A stretch of DNA of 64,000 nucleotides from the NCBI RefSeq assembly GCF_014640335.1, contig NZ_BMGT01000003.1, positions 789,149-853,148 on the forward strand. Reading direction: 5' to 3'. Position 1 is the first letter of the stretch. The number at the start of each line of letters is the position of its first letter. The notes under the pieces were generated by a model. That model was given only the letters and a program-made list of their open reading frames with translations. It was not told where the DNA came from and made no database searches. Shown in pieces: positions 17,866-25,033 of this stretch. Made by a program: the position numbers and the translations under genes. This DNA is from Edaphobacter dinghuensis (GTDB taxonomy: Bacteria; Acidobacteriota; Terriglobia; Terriglobales; Acidobacteriaceae).

Positions 17866-18040
17866 AAGCACGTCATCTCGACCGGGTGTCGGGTGCCCCA
17901 TGTCCCGCTTTTGGGACATGGGTTGAATCACCCCAATGCACGCATCATCTCGACCCAACTAAAAGCACGTCATCTCGACCGAAGCCGCGCAGTTTTATCG
18001 CGCGGCGCAGCGGAGAGACCCCTGTATTTCGCTTTTGCCT
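17866..18040 (+). repeat. Composite of repeat families A and B
   Basis: A partial family A head (GCACGTCATCTCGACC, 17867-17882) is followed by a family B hairpin (CCCATGTCCC 17897-17906, GGGACATGGG 17913-17922), a second A head (CGCATCATCTCGACCC, from 17941) and a full A copy (17964-18040) with a CCGCGCAG...TATCGCGCGG stem. This looks like one repeat inserted into another. Confidence 0.75.
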
Positions 18041-18102
18041 TTGCTGTTATCCTTCCCGCCAACCCATAGAAGCAGAAACCGAAGTGCCGTTACACTAGCG
18101 AT

Positions 18103-18960
18103 ATGCCTCTTGCTGCAATTATCTCCAAGCCTCAGAAGCCGGAGCTCGCAGGAATTTTGCGCGAGCTTGTAAGCTGGCTCGAAAGCCATGGGTATCAGTA
18201 CATCTTCGATCCGGATAGTGCAGCATATCTCGCTGGCGCCGTAGGCATTGAGCGGCCTGACTTGCCGAAACACAAGCCTGATCTGGTCATCGTTCTCGGT
18301 GGCGATGGCACCCTGCTGGCAGCGGCGCGCGCCTTCGCCCGCACCGTGACGCCAATCCTCTCGGTGAACCTTGGCTCGCTGGGCTTCCTGACCGAAATCC
18401 CATTGGGCGATCTCTATGTCACCCTTCAGGACTGGTGCGATCACCGCGCCGACGTCGAGGTTCGCAGCATGATGCACGCCGAACTGCGACGCGACGGCAA
18501 GCTGCTGCACCAGTGGGACGCCCTGAACGATGTCGTCGTCGCCAAGGGAACCATCGCCCGCATGGCCGACTTCATGGTCGAGATCGACGAGCAGCTAGTA
18601 GCTAAATTTAGAGCGGACGGAATTATCGTCGCTACGCCGACAGGATCGACCGCCTACAACCTCGCCGCCAACGGGCCGATTGTGATGCCTAACGTCAACG
18701 CGATGTTGGTGACCCCGATCTGCCCGCATCTACTTACTCTAAGACCTATAGTAGTACCTGGAGATTCCTCTGTAAGTATTCATATTGAAGGAGTTCCAAA
18801 TCAGACGTATTTGACCGTCGACGGCCAGGAGGCAGTCGAGTTGATGCTCGGTGACATTGTCCATTGTTGCCGCTCGCATTACAGCGTACGCCTGCTGCGT
18901 CACACGCCGAACGGAGTCTTCAATGTACTGCGCTCGAAGCTGAAGTGGGGCGAGCGATAG
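18103..18960 (+). CDS. nadK: NAD kinase
   Basis: 285 residues, normal length. It carries the nucleotide-binding GGDGTLLAAARAF motif (about 66), the second NADK block FRADGIIVATPTGSTAYNL (about 167-185), and the C-terminal TVDGQEA segment. It phosphorylates NAD to NADP using ATP or polyphosphate. The ATG at 18103 is consistent with the family start. Convergent with the ABC ATPase gene, with an inverted-repeat cluster between them. Confidence 0.93.
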   Translation: MPLAAIISKPQKPELAGILRELVSWLESHGYQYIFDPDSAAYLAGAVGIERPDLPKHKPDLVIVLGGDGTLLAAARAFARTVTPILSVNLGSLGFLTEIPLGDLYVTLQDWCDHRADVEVRSMMHAELRRDGKLLHQWDALNDVVVAKGTIARMADFMVEIDEQLVAKFRADGIIVATPTGSTAYNLAANGPIVMPNVNAMLVTPICPHLLTLRPIVVPGDSSVSIHIEGVPNQTYLTVDGQEAVELMLGDIVHCCRSHYSVRLLRHTPNGVFNVLRSKLKWGER

Positions 18961-18972
18961 CTCAACTGAGCA

Positions 18973-19049
18973 TGTAACCGGTGAAATGCTGTTTTAGAGG
19001 TTACAGAATTTAAATGTAACCGGTAAATCAATCTTTAACCGGTTACATT
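18973..19049. repeat. Tandem TGTAACCGGT inverted repeats between convergent genes
   Basis: TGTAACCGGT occurs at 18973-18982 and again in a perfect 12-bp inverted repeat (19013-19024 with 19038-19049, loop 13). GGTTACA at 18999-19005 pairs with the first copy over seven bases. It could be a bidirectional terminator, although no long T-run follows, or a set of operator-like sites. Confidence 0.6.
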
Positions 19050-19053
19050 GAGC

Positions 19054-19794
19054 TTAGCGCTTCAAAGTGACGACCTGCCCGCCGATAGGATGGCAGAAGA
19101 CTTTTCCATGACTCAGGGCAATCTTGCGCTGCGCAAGTGCTGCCATTTCAGGGTCATGCGTGACCATGACAATCGTATGGCCATTGCGATGCAAATCCTG
19201 CAAAAGCTCAGCAACAATCGTCTGATTAGCCGCATCCAGATTTCCCGTAGGCTCATCCGCTAGCAGAATCGGCGGGTTATTAATCAGCGCCCGTGCAATA
19301 CAAACACGCTGCTGCTCGCCTCCCGAAAGCTCACTGGGAAGATGTTCAGCGCGTGCAGCAAGCCCAACCCGAGCAAGCGCAGCGCGGGCTTCGGTCTCGT
19401 CGGTCATAGAGTGGAAGTACTGCGCCAGCATCACATTTTCCAATGCAGACAGATACGGAATCAGGTGGAACTGTTGAAAGATGAAGCCGATCTTGTCGGC
19501 GCGAAAGCGGTCGAGTTCCGTCGCGGACATCGTAGCTACGTTGACGCCGTCGATGCGCAACTCGCCCGAGGTGGGGCGGTCGAGGCAGCCGATGAGATTG
19601 ACCAGCGTGGATTTTCCCGAGCCTGAGGGACCGGTGATGGCGACCCACTCACCCGCCACAATACTGAACGCCGCGTGATCGAGCGCACGGACGGCTCCGG
19701 CGCGACCGGCGTACTCGCGAGTGACTCCGCTGAGGGAGATGACGGCGCAGTCGGGGCGGGTTTCGCTTTCGATGGGGCTTAGGCTTTCGGGCAT
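19054..19794 (-). CDS. ABC transporter ATP-binding protein of the FTR1 operon (LolD/MacB class)
   Basis: 246 residues: Walker [10 protein letters not shown] (about 57), Q-loop [18 protein letters not shown], signature [18 protein letters not shown] (about 155), Walker [13 protein letters not shown] and switch His in VMVTHD. This ATPase class partners with FtsX-type permeases and drives periplasmic conformational work rather than channel transport. It is last of four same-strand genes after two permeases and an FTR1-DUF2318 protein, matching the ATPase of the Campylobacter P19/FTR1 iron system (Cj1658-Cj1663 order). Confidence 0.88.
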   Translation of the reverse strand: MPESLSPIESETRPDCAVISLSGVTREYAGRAGAVRALDHAAFSIVAGEWVAITGPSGSGKSTLVNLIGCLDRPTSGELRIDGVNVATMSATELDRFRADKIGFIFQQFHLIPYLSALENVMLAQYFHSMTDETEARAALARVGLAARAEHLPSELSGGEQQRVCIARALINNPPILLADEPTGNLDAANQTIVAELLQDLHRNGHTIVMVTHDPEMAALAQRKIALSHGKVFCHPIGGQVVTLKR

Positions 19795-19836
19795 GGGTTC
19801 TCTTCTAGTTTAGCCTCTGGTTTGAAAAGCTCTTCA

Positions 19837-20934
19837 TCATTCGCCCTTCAGTAACGCGGCTGGTTGAAGGCCGCGCAGAACGCGGACGGGGAAGAGGGCG
19901 GCGAAGGCTGCGATAGCGATGTTGAGCAGCAGCACCAGAGGAAGCACGGAGAGGCGTGGCAGCGTGGCCGTGTGGAAGTTCACCTGGCTGATGGCCCATG
20001 CGGCGGCAGAGCCAACGATGTATCCGAGGACAACTCCTGCGAGCGCGAGAACAAGGGCTTCGAGCAGAAACATGGCCATGAGCTGCGTCTGCGATCCGCC
20101 GAGGGCCTTCATCAATGCGAAGTCGCGGCGGCGTTCGAGCACAGAGGCGGAGAGGGTAGCCAGGACGCTGACGGCTACGGTGAGGGCGATGAGCAGTACC
20201 GAGCCGTACATGAGCGAGTGGGTGCGGTCGACGATGCGGGACTCGCCTTCGACGAGTTGGCGAACAGGTTGGATTTGTAAAGTTGGGAACTGGGCGCGGA
20301 GGCGGTTGAGTGCAGCCTCTACGGCGGCGGCTCCGCCGGGGATTTGGATTTCTATGACGGTAGGCGCGATGCCTGTCCATTCTGTGAAGGCTTTGAGCGG
20401 GATGTAGACGCGGCTGTCCTCGTCGCCTCCGGTCTTGATGCGGCCTGCTCCGGTAAGGGTAATGGCTTTGTTGGCGTAGGTGAGCTTGACGGCGTGCTCA
20501 TCGGCGATGAAGTTGGCGGCGCGGTCACCTAGCAGAGCGGCGTCAGAAGCCGTGGGCCATTGTGTGAGGTCCCACCAGGCGTCGAGATGCTGGACGGCAG
20601 GGAAGTCGGTTCCGGCTACGACGACGGAAGTCCCGCGATCGGTGGTGGCTACGGCATAGGCGAAGGGAGCAACGAGTGCGTCTGGGCCTGCGGCCTTTTG
20701 AATCTCTGCTAATGCGTTGGGTGGCAGCGGAGAAGATGCCGAGGCGGTGACGACTACGTTGGCTCCGAAGTTACGAAACTCTTTGTGGAGTTTGGCGTTG
20801 AGGTCGGCGTAGAGCGTAAGCAGGGCAGTGGCGACGGCGGCGGAGACGGTGAGTGCTACCAGTGCGGAGAAGCTGCGTGCGCGGCGATGAGTCAGCGAGC
20901 GGCGCAACATACCGACGAAGCTGAGTTGTTTCAT
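19837..20934 (-). CDS. FtsX-like ABC transporter permease (second permease of FTR1 operon)
   Basis: 365 residues from the ATG at 20934 (MKQLSFVGML); the frame continues upstream but that part is coded by a dispersed repeat and was excluded. Layout: N-terminal helix (SALVALTVSAAVATALLTLY), a large MacB-like periplasmic domain (FGANVVVTASASSPLPPNAL), then three C-terminal helices in an FtsX domain (ALMKALGGSQTQLMAMFLLE). It pairs with the other permease and ATPase; homologous systems support ferrous or ferric iron passage with FTR1. Confidence 0.85.
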   Translation of the reverse strand: MKQLSFVGMLRRSLTHRRARSFSALVALTVSAAVATALLTLYADLNAKLHKEFRNFGANVVVTASASSPLPPNALAEIQKAAGPDALVAPFAYAVATTDRGTSVVVAGTDFPAVQHLDAWWDLTQWPTASDAALLGDRAANFIADEHAVKLTYANKAITLTGAGRIKTGGDEDSRVYIPLKAFTEWTGIAPTVIEIQIPGGAAAVEAALNRLRAQFPTLQIQPVRQLVEGESRIVDRTHSLMYGSVLLIALTVAVSVLATLSASVLERRRDFALMKALGGSQTQLMAMFLLEALVLALAGVVLGYIVGSAAAWAISQVNFHTATLPRLSVLPLVLLLNIAIAAFAALFPVRVLRGLQPAALLKGE

Positions 20935-20963
20935 GCTGTCACCTGCGCGGACTGGTGTGGCGC

Positions 20964-21000
20964 AAAACCCATGTCCCAGAGTCGGGACATGGGGCACCCG
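20964..21000. repeat. Intergenic repeat family B, copy 2
   Basis: AACCCATGTCCC, loop AGAGTC, GGGACATGGGGCACCC: a 10-bp hairpin (20968-20977 with 20984-20993). It is the reverse orientation of the copy at 17897. It sits in the 88-base gap between the two permease genes. Confidence 0.8.
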
Positions 21001-21022
21001 GATTGTTGCTTGAGAAGATTTG

Positions 21023-22282
21023 TCATGCGTCCGCCCTGAGGATGGTGGAGGGGTCTATCTTGAGTGAGGTGCGGATGGAGGGGGTGCTTCCGGCGATCGC
21101 TACGACGAGGGCGAGAGCAACGACGACAGGGAGCAGAACGGGGTTGAGAATGGAGCCGGCTGCGGCTGCTCCGTCGCCCGCGAAGATGCGCGCTCCCAGC
21201 CATGCGGCGAGGCCGGAGCCGAAGAGGTAGCCGATGGTTCCGGCGAAGACGGCGAGCAGGCCTGTCTCGGAGTAGAAGAGGAAGGCGATGGCGCCTTTGC
21301 TGGCTCCGAGGGAGCGCATGAGGCCGATCTCGGCGCGGCGCTCGAGGATGGCGGTGGCCATCGCCGCGGAGACGGCGAATCCGGCGGCAAGCAGGGCGGC
21401 GGCGCTGATGAGCCACATGAGTCCGCTGATGCGTTCGAGGACGTTGCCTTCATTTTGCTCGACGCGACGGACCTGTTCGGCCTGTGCGCCGGGGATGGCT
21501 TCGCGGATCTGATAGGCGATGGAGTTGGCGTAGGGGCGGCAGTACCAAATCTCGTGCTGCTGGGGGGAGAGCGTGTCGGGGTCTTTGCGGGCGAAGGCGT
21601 CTTCGGGTTTGGTGCGGGCAGAGACGTCTACGCGGGAGACGGCGTCGGGAAGGTTGGCTAACTTCTGCGCGGTTTCAATAGGAAGAAGAAGACGCTTGTC
21701 GGTGGCGTCTCCGGTGGAGACGAGGCCAGTGATGCGGAGAGGAGTGTTGTCGGCCTGAACGGTGTCGCCGATGTGCAGGCCGGTTGCTGCTCCGGCGACG
21801 GCTTCGTTTGATGCGGACGGCCATGCGCCTGTGAGCTTCCACCATGGGTGCAATGGCGGCGCTCCGGTGATCATGCTGCTGCCGCCATTAGCGAGATTGT
21901 GATTGAACCAGAGGCCGGTAGCGGGGAGTTGCTGGCCATTGGCGAGGGTGAGCGTGATGGGAAGTTCGGGCGAGACGCCCGTGATGTTGTTGGCCCAGAA
22001 GATGGCTTTAAGCTTGGGTAGATCGCTGGCTTTAAGGTATGCGCCGCCGGTGGAAGGCTTGATGTCTACGCCGCCGATCTTGACGTCGAGCAGGTCGGCC
22101 TTGGGGGTAACAATGATGTTGGCTCCGTAGACGGCCAGCTCTTTGTGGATGCGGTCGCCGATGGTGGTGGCGAGGGCGAGCATCGCGGTGACGGCTGTTG
22201 TTCCGAGCAGGATGGCGACTCCGGCGAGGGCCTTGCGGCGACGCTGGCGGCGGAAGCTTTCCCCTAGGAGCCGGAAGAACAT
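21023..22282 (-). CDS. FtsX-like ABC transporter permease (first permease of FTR1 operon)
   Basis: 419 residues. One N-terminal helix (GVAILLGTTAVTAMLALATT), a periplasmic domain with VYGANIIVTPKADLLDVKIG, and three C-terminal helices (LISAAALLAAGFAVSAAMA; GLMRSLGASKGAIAFLFYSE). It is clearly a paralogue of the next permease downstream (shared AVYGANIIVT / NFGANVVVT and ILERRAEIGLMRSLG / VLERRRDFALMKALG). Two unequal permeases plus one ATPase match the Cj1661-1663 / FetABCDEF-type layout. Confidence 0.85.
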   Translation of the reverse strand: MFFRLLGESFRRQRRRKALAGVAILLGTTAVTAMLALATTIGDRIHKELAVYGANIIVTPKADLLDVKIGGVDIKPSTGGAYLKASDLPKLKAIFWANNITGVSPELPITLTLANGQQLPATGLWFNHNLANGGSSMITGAPPLHPWWKLTGAWPSASNEAVAGAATGLHIGDTVQADNTPLRITGLVSTGDATDKRLLLPIETAQKLANLPDAVSRVDVSARTKPEDAFARKDPDTLSPQQHEIWYCRPYANSIAYQIREAIPGAQAEQVRRVEQNEGNVLERISGLMWLISAAALLAAGFAVSAAMATAILERRAEIGLMRSLGASKGAIAFLFYSETGLLAVFAGTIGYLFGSGLAAWLGARIFAGDGAAAAGSILNPVLLPVVVALALVVAIAGSTPSIRTSLKIDPSTILRADA

Positions 22283-22317
22283 TAGTTGGCCTCCGACGGG
22301 AACTGCGACTGCAACCG

Positions 22318-22362
22318 CGGGTCCTTCGACTTCGCGCTACGCGCTACGCTCAGGATGACAGG
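22318..22362. repeat. Intergenic repeat family C
   Basis: GGTCCTTCGACTTCGC, a CGCTACGCGCTACG block, then CTCAGGATGACAGG. It is a different palindrome type from families A and B. It sits between the FTR1 and first permease genes. Confidence 0.55.
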
Positions 22363-22386
22363 TTTGGGGTGGGAAGAGAGCAGCGG

Positions 22387-22420
22387 AACCCACGTCCGAA
22401 GGTCCGGACGTGGGGCACCC
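22387..22420. repeat. Intergenic repeat family B, copy 3
   Basis: AACCCACGTCCG, loop AAGGTC, CGGACGTGGGGCACCC. The 10-bp stem (22389-22398 with 22405-22414) keeps pairing although the stem bases differ from the other copies (CACGTCCG against CATGTCCC), which indicates selection for the fold. Confidence 0.8.
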
Positions 22421-22442
22421 AGATGGAGTGGGGTAGTCATGA

Positions 22443-23720
22443 CTAGCGCTCGAAGACCGGGGCGAGGGCGCGGAGGTCTGCGGCCTGGATGACTACTTCG
22501 CCGCCGCCGATGGTGGATTGGAGCGGAATGGGATTGCAGCCGCCGGGCTGGCCCATCGACTGAGGCACGAGGGGGGAGGCGCACATCTTGCAGGTGATTC
22601 CCTGGCTGCTGATGTAGAAGCCGACCGGGCCGCAGATGTGGCAGGCGTCGGCGACGGAGACGATGTTGCCGTCGGGCTTTTTGTAGAGGAGAAAGCGGAC
22701 TTCGACGCTGCCGCCCTTGCCGTCGTCGACGTGGACGCCGTAACGGTGGAGCTGGTCGTCGGTGATCTGCGAGGTGGGGACGATGGCCTGGCTGCCGACG
22801 AGGGTGACCGCCGTTGTCGGGGAGAGCGCGGTGGTGCTCTTGGCGTAGATGAACTCGGCGGTGGAGAGGAAGATGAAGACGAAGCTGGTGACGACGACGG
22901 CGGTCATCCACATCTTTTCGCGGCGCTGGGTCCACTCGGCGCGGCGCTTGTCGGCGGGAGTGGCGTTTGACGGAAGCTCGATGGGGGTGCGGCGTTTGTA
23001 TTCGAGCAGCATCATGAGGCCGGCGAGGGCGAGCATGGTGACGAAGAAGAAGAGGTCGTTGCGGACGATGGGGCCGATGAGGCGCATCTCGGTGGTGCTG
23101 GAGGGGAGGACGCCGTTTTCGCTGAGCTCGTGCAGACCGCTGACGATGAGCTGGAAGGCTACGAAGTAGAGGATGACGGTGGTGACACGGAAGAAGCGCT
23201 GCAGGTTGATCTTGACGCTGCCGCGAATGAAGAGGACTCCAAAGACAACGGCGACGGCGATGCCGAGGAGGGTGCCGGTGAAGCTGAGAAGCTCGGTCGA
23301 GTTGAGGGTTACGGCGGAGAGGATGAGGACGGTTTCGACGCCTTCGCGCAGGACGAGCAGGAAGACGAAGAGGAAGAGGCCGATGTGGGATGGGCCGTCT
23401 TTGCCGCCGGTGAACTTGGCGACCTTGGATTCGATCTCGCCCTTCATGGAGCGTGCGGTCTTGTGCATGAACCAGATCATGCTGATGACGAAGACGGCCG
23501 CCGCGAGCATCACCCAGCCTTCGATGATGTCGGAGTTGAAGTTGAGGTGGGCGACGACGATGGCGACGCCGACGCTGGCGGCGACTGCTGCTCCGAGTGC
23601 CCAGAAAACGGTGCGCTTCAGCTCGTTGCGGCCGATCTTGGAGAGGTAGGCGAAGACGATGCCCACGATCAGTGCTGCTTCGACCCCCTCGCGGAGGGTA
23701 ATGATAAATGCCTGCAACAT
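22443..23720 (-). CDS. FTR1-family iron permease fused to a DUF2318 domain
   Basis: 425 residues. FTR1 part (about 1-280): seven membrane helices with both REGVE motifs, TLREGVEAAL near 8 and LVLREGVETVL near 121, which bind iron in this family. After an extra helix (MTAVVVTSFVFIFLSTAEF) comes a periplasmic DUF2318 domain with CHIC, CKMC and a GGCNP motif (about 365-402). In Campylobacter these are separate proteins next to P19. It is first of a four-gene operon with two permeases and an ATPase. No P19/Tp34-like gene is present nearby. Role: iron import across the inner membrane, from homology. Confidence 0.9.
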   Translation of the reverse strand: MLQAFIITLREGVEAALIVGIVFAYLSKIGRNELKRTVFWALGAAVAASVGVAIVVAHLNFNSDIIEGWVMLAAAVFVISMIWFMHKTARSMKGEIESKVAKFTGGKDGPSHIGLFLFVFLLVLREGVETVLILSAVTLNSTELLSFTGTLLGIAVAVVFGVLFIRGSVKINLQRFFRVTTVILYFVAFQLIVSGLHELSENGVLPSSTTEMRLIGPIVRNDLFFFVTMLALAGLMMLLEYKRRTPIELPSNATPADKRRAEWTQRREKMWMTAVVVTSFVFIFLSTAEFIYAKSTTALSPTTAVTLVGSQAIVPTSQITDDQLHRYGVHVDDGKGGSVEVRFLLYKKPDGNIVSVADACHICGPVGFYISSQGITCKMCASPLVPQSMGQPGGCNPIPLQSTIGGGEVVIQAADLRALAPVFER

Positions 23721-23830
23721 AAGGTGTTTCTCTTCCCCCGAGGAGGTTTCTGCAAGACTTTCCGCAAGGCTTTCTGAGCGCTTGAAGGCTGGTCCCGATG
23801 CTGTGCTGGATTGGCCAGCGTTCCAGGTTC

Positions 23831-23860
23831 TAGTCTAATGCGGACTAAATTGGTCGTCAA
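23831..23860 (-). promoter_or_regulatory. Probable promoter and overlapping palindrome of the FTR1 operon
   Basis: On the minus strand TTGACG (23855-23860) and TAGACT (23832-23837) are 17 bases apart, a good sigma-70 spacing. The inverted repeat TAGTC...GACTA (23831-23835 with 23843-23847) covers the -10 box and part of the spacer, where a repressor would block RNA polymerase. An iron-dependent repressor is a guess from the gene it controls; the sequence is not a canonical Fur box. Confidence 0.55.
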
Positions 23861-23925
23861 TTGGCGATGACGAATTTTTGGTGTGTTCACAATACTGAGG
23901 GTGGCTTGGGAGATGCTGTTTGGAT

Positions 23926-24501
23926 ATGTCAAGAATGAAGTGCGGTCTGTTGCTATTTGTGGTGGCGCTGTTGGCTGCTGCTGGGGTTGCCTGGGGTCAG
24001 AATGAGGTTGCACTGCAGCCGCCGGCTACGATTTTGATCATTCGTCATGCAGAGAAGCTGACCGATGGGCGACAGGACCTTTCGCCTGTGGGATATCAGC
24101 GGGCTGCTGCGTTGCCTAAGTTGTTCGATGGCTCGCGGTCTGATCTGCCCGTGCCGCAGGTTCTGTTTGCGACGCATGTGAGCAAGCACTCGAACCGTCC
24201 GGTGGAGACGATTACACCGCTGGCGGCGGCTTTGAAGCTGCCCATCGACAGCACGATTATGGATGACGATTATGATGCGCTGGCGAAGGAGCTTTTGAGT
24301 GGAAAGTATGCGGGGAAGGTGGTGCTGGTGGCGTGGCATCATGGAAAGATTCCGCAGCTTGCTGCCGCTCTGGGAGCGCAGCCGCCCTACACGCCGTGGC
24401 CTGCCGAGCAGTTCGACCGGGTTTGGCGGATCGACTACAAGGATGGGAAGGCTATATTGACGGATCTGCCGCAGTCGTTGCTGCCGGGAGATTCGAAGTA
24501 G
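23926..24501 (+). CDS. Secreted histidine phosphatase family protein
   Basis: About 191 residues, with a signal peptide (LLLFVVALLAAAGVAWG). The catalytic RHG-like motif reads IIRHAEK near residue 38, and the second His appears in VAWHHGKIP. It belongs to the phosphoglycerate-mutase-like branch of periplasmic or secreted phosphatases; substrate unknown. A TTG at 23920 and an ATG at 23935 are alternative starts. Divergent from the FTR1 operon. Confidence 0.8.
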   Translation: MSRMKCGLLLFVVALLAAAGVAWGQNEVALQPPATILIIRHAEKLTDGRQDLSPVGYQRAAALPKLFDGSRSDLPVPQVLFATHVSKHSNRPVETITPLAAALKLPIDSTIMDDDYDALAKELLSGKYAGKVVLVAWHHGKIPQLAAALGAQPPYTPWPAEQFDRVWRIDYKDGKAILTDLPQSLLPGDSK

Positions 24502-24535
24502 TTTTTTGAGAAGAGAGATAGCGCAGTGGAGAGAC

Positions 24536-24604
24536 AAAAAATACAGGGACCTCTCCACTGCGCTTCGCGATGAGCCTGCATGGCTACGGTCGAGATGACG
24601 TATT
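24536..24604 (-). repeat. Intergenic repeat family A, reversed copy
   Basis: AAATACAGGGACCTCTCCAC then a GCGCTTCGCGATGAGCC block and GGTCGAGATGACGTA. The preceding bases (GCAGTGGAGAG, from 24522) form a second inverted match to its head. It lies between the phosphatase and the tRNA-Arg gene. Confidence 0.75.
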
Positions 24605-24636
24605 TTTAGCGGTTAGAGAAATTTGAGGGGGAGAGA

Positions 24637-24713
24637 TGGTGCGCCCGGAAGGAGTCGAACCTCCGACCTACTGGTTCGTAGCCAGTTGCTCTATCCAACT
24701 GAGCTACGGGCGC
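24637..24713 (-). tRNA. tRNA-Arg (anticodon ACG)
   Basis: Minus strand gives a full cloverleaf: acceptor GCGCCCG/CGGGCGC, D arm GCTCAGTTGGATAGAGC, anticodon stem ACTGG, loop CTACGAA, stem CCAGT, T arm GGAGGTTCGACTCC, and a coded CCA end. ACG decodes CGU, and CGC/CGA after deamination to inosine. Confidence 0.95.
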
Positions 24714-25033
24714 ACATTGCGTGAATGCAACTTTCAAAGAATAACGGAAATTTGCAGTTAGAGCAACCCCACATCGCTGCTGCTTTTTCCTGATGCTGTA
24801 TTTGCAGATGGAGAGAAGGAGCAAACCTCCGACCTGGTTCGTAGCCAGTTGGATGTGCGGAATGCATCACATACCAGAACCTTTGTGCCTGCAAGTATGA
24901 TGGGTCACATTGTTGGAGCTCTCTACGCGTTCTGTACGCTAGGCGTGTGCGGCAGGACGGCAAGGGAGATGAAAAAGAGCGACGAAGATCGCCGAAAGAT
25001 TCCAAGGATTGCTAAGGTCTCCAAGGAGCAGCA
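24714..25033. other. 320-base gene-free stretch
   Basis: Holds the broken tRNA copy and the leader of the beta-helix gene with its AAGGAG ribosome site. No other feature was seen; short open frames here have no coding character. Confidence 0.6.
24813..24851 (-). pseudogene. Broken partial copy of tRNA-Arg(ACG)
   Basis: The plus strand AAGGAG.AAACCTCCGACC, then TGGTTCGTAGCCAGTTG, matches the T arm and anticodon arm of the intact gene at 24637-24713 with small deletions. The acceptor stem and D arm are missing. It lies about 100 bases upstream of the intact tRNA on the same strand. Confidence 0.75.

Noticed and set aside
11884..18040. CRISPR array suggested by recurring repeats
   Set aside because: Copies are irregularly spaced, vary in length, and lie singly between different genes on both strands. 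No cas genes are present.
20935..20997. N-terminal extension of the second permease
   Set aside because: It is encoded by a family B repeat (MPHVPTLGHGF); the ATG at 20934 begins with a normal membrane protein start.
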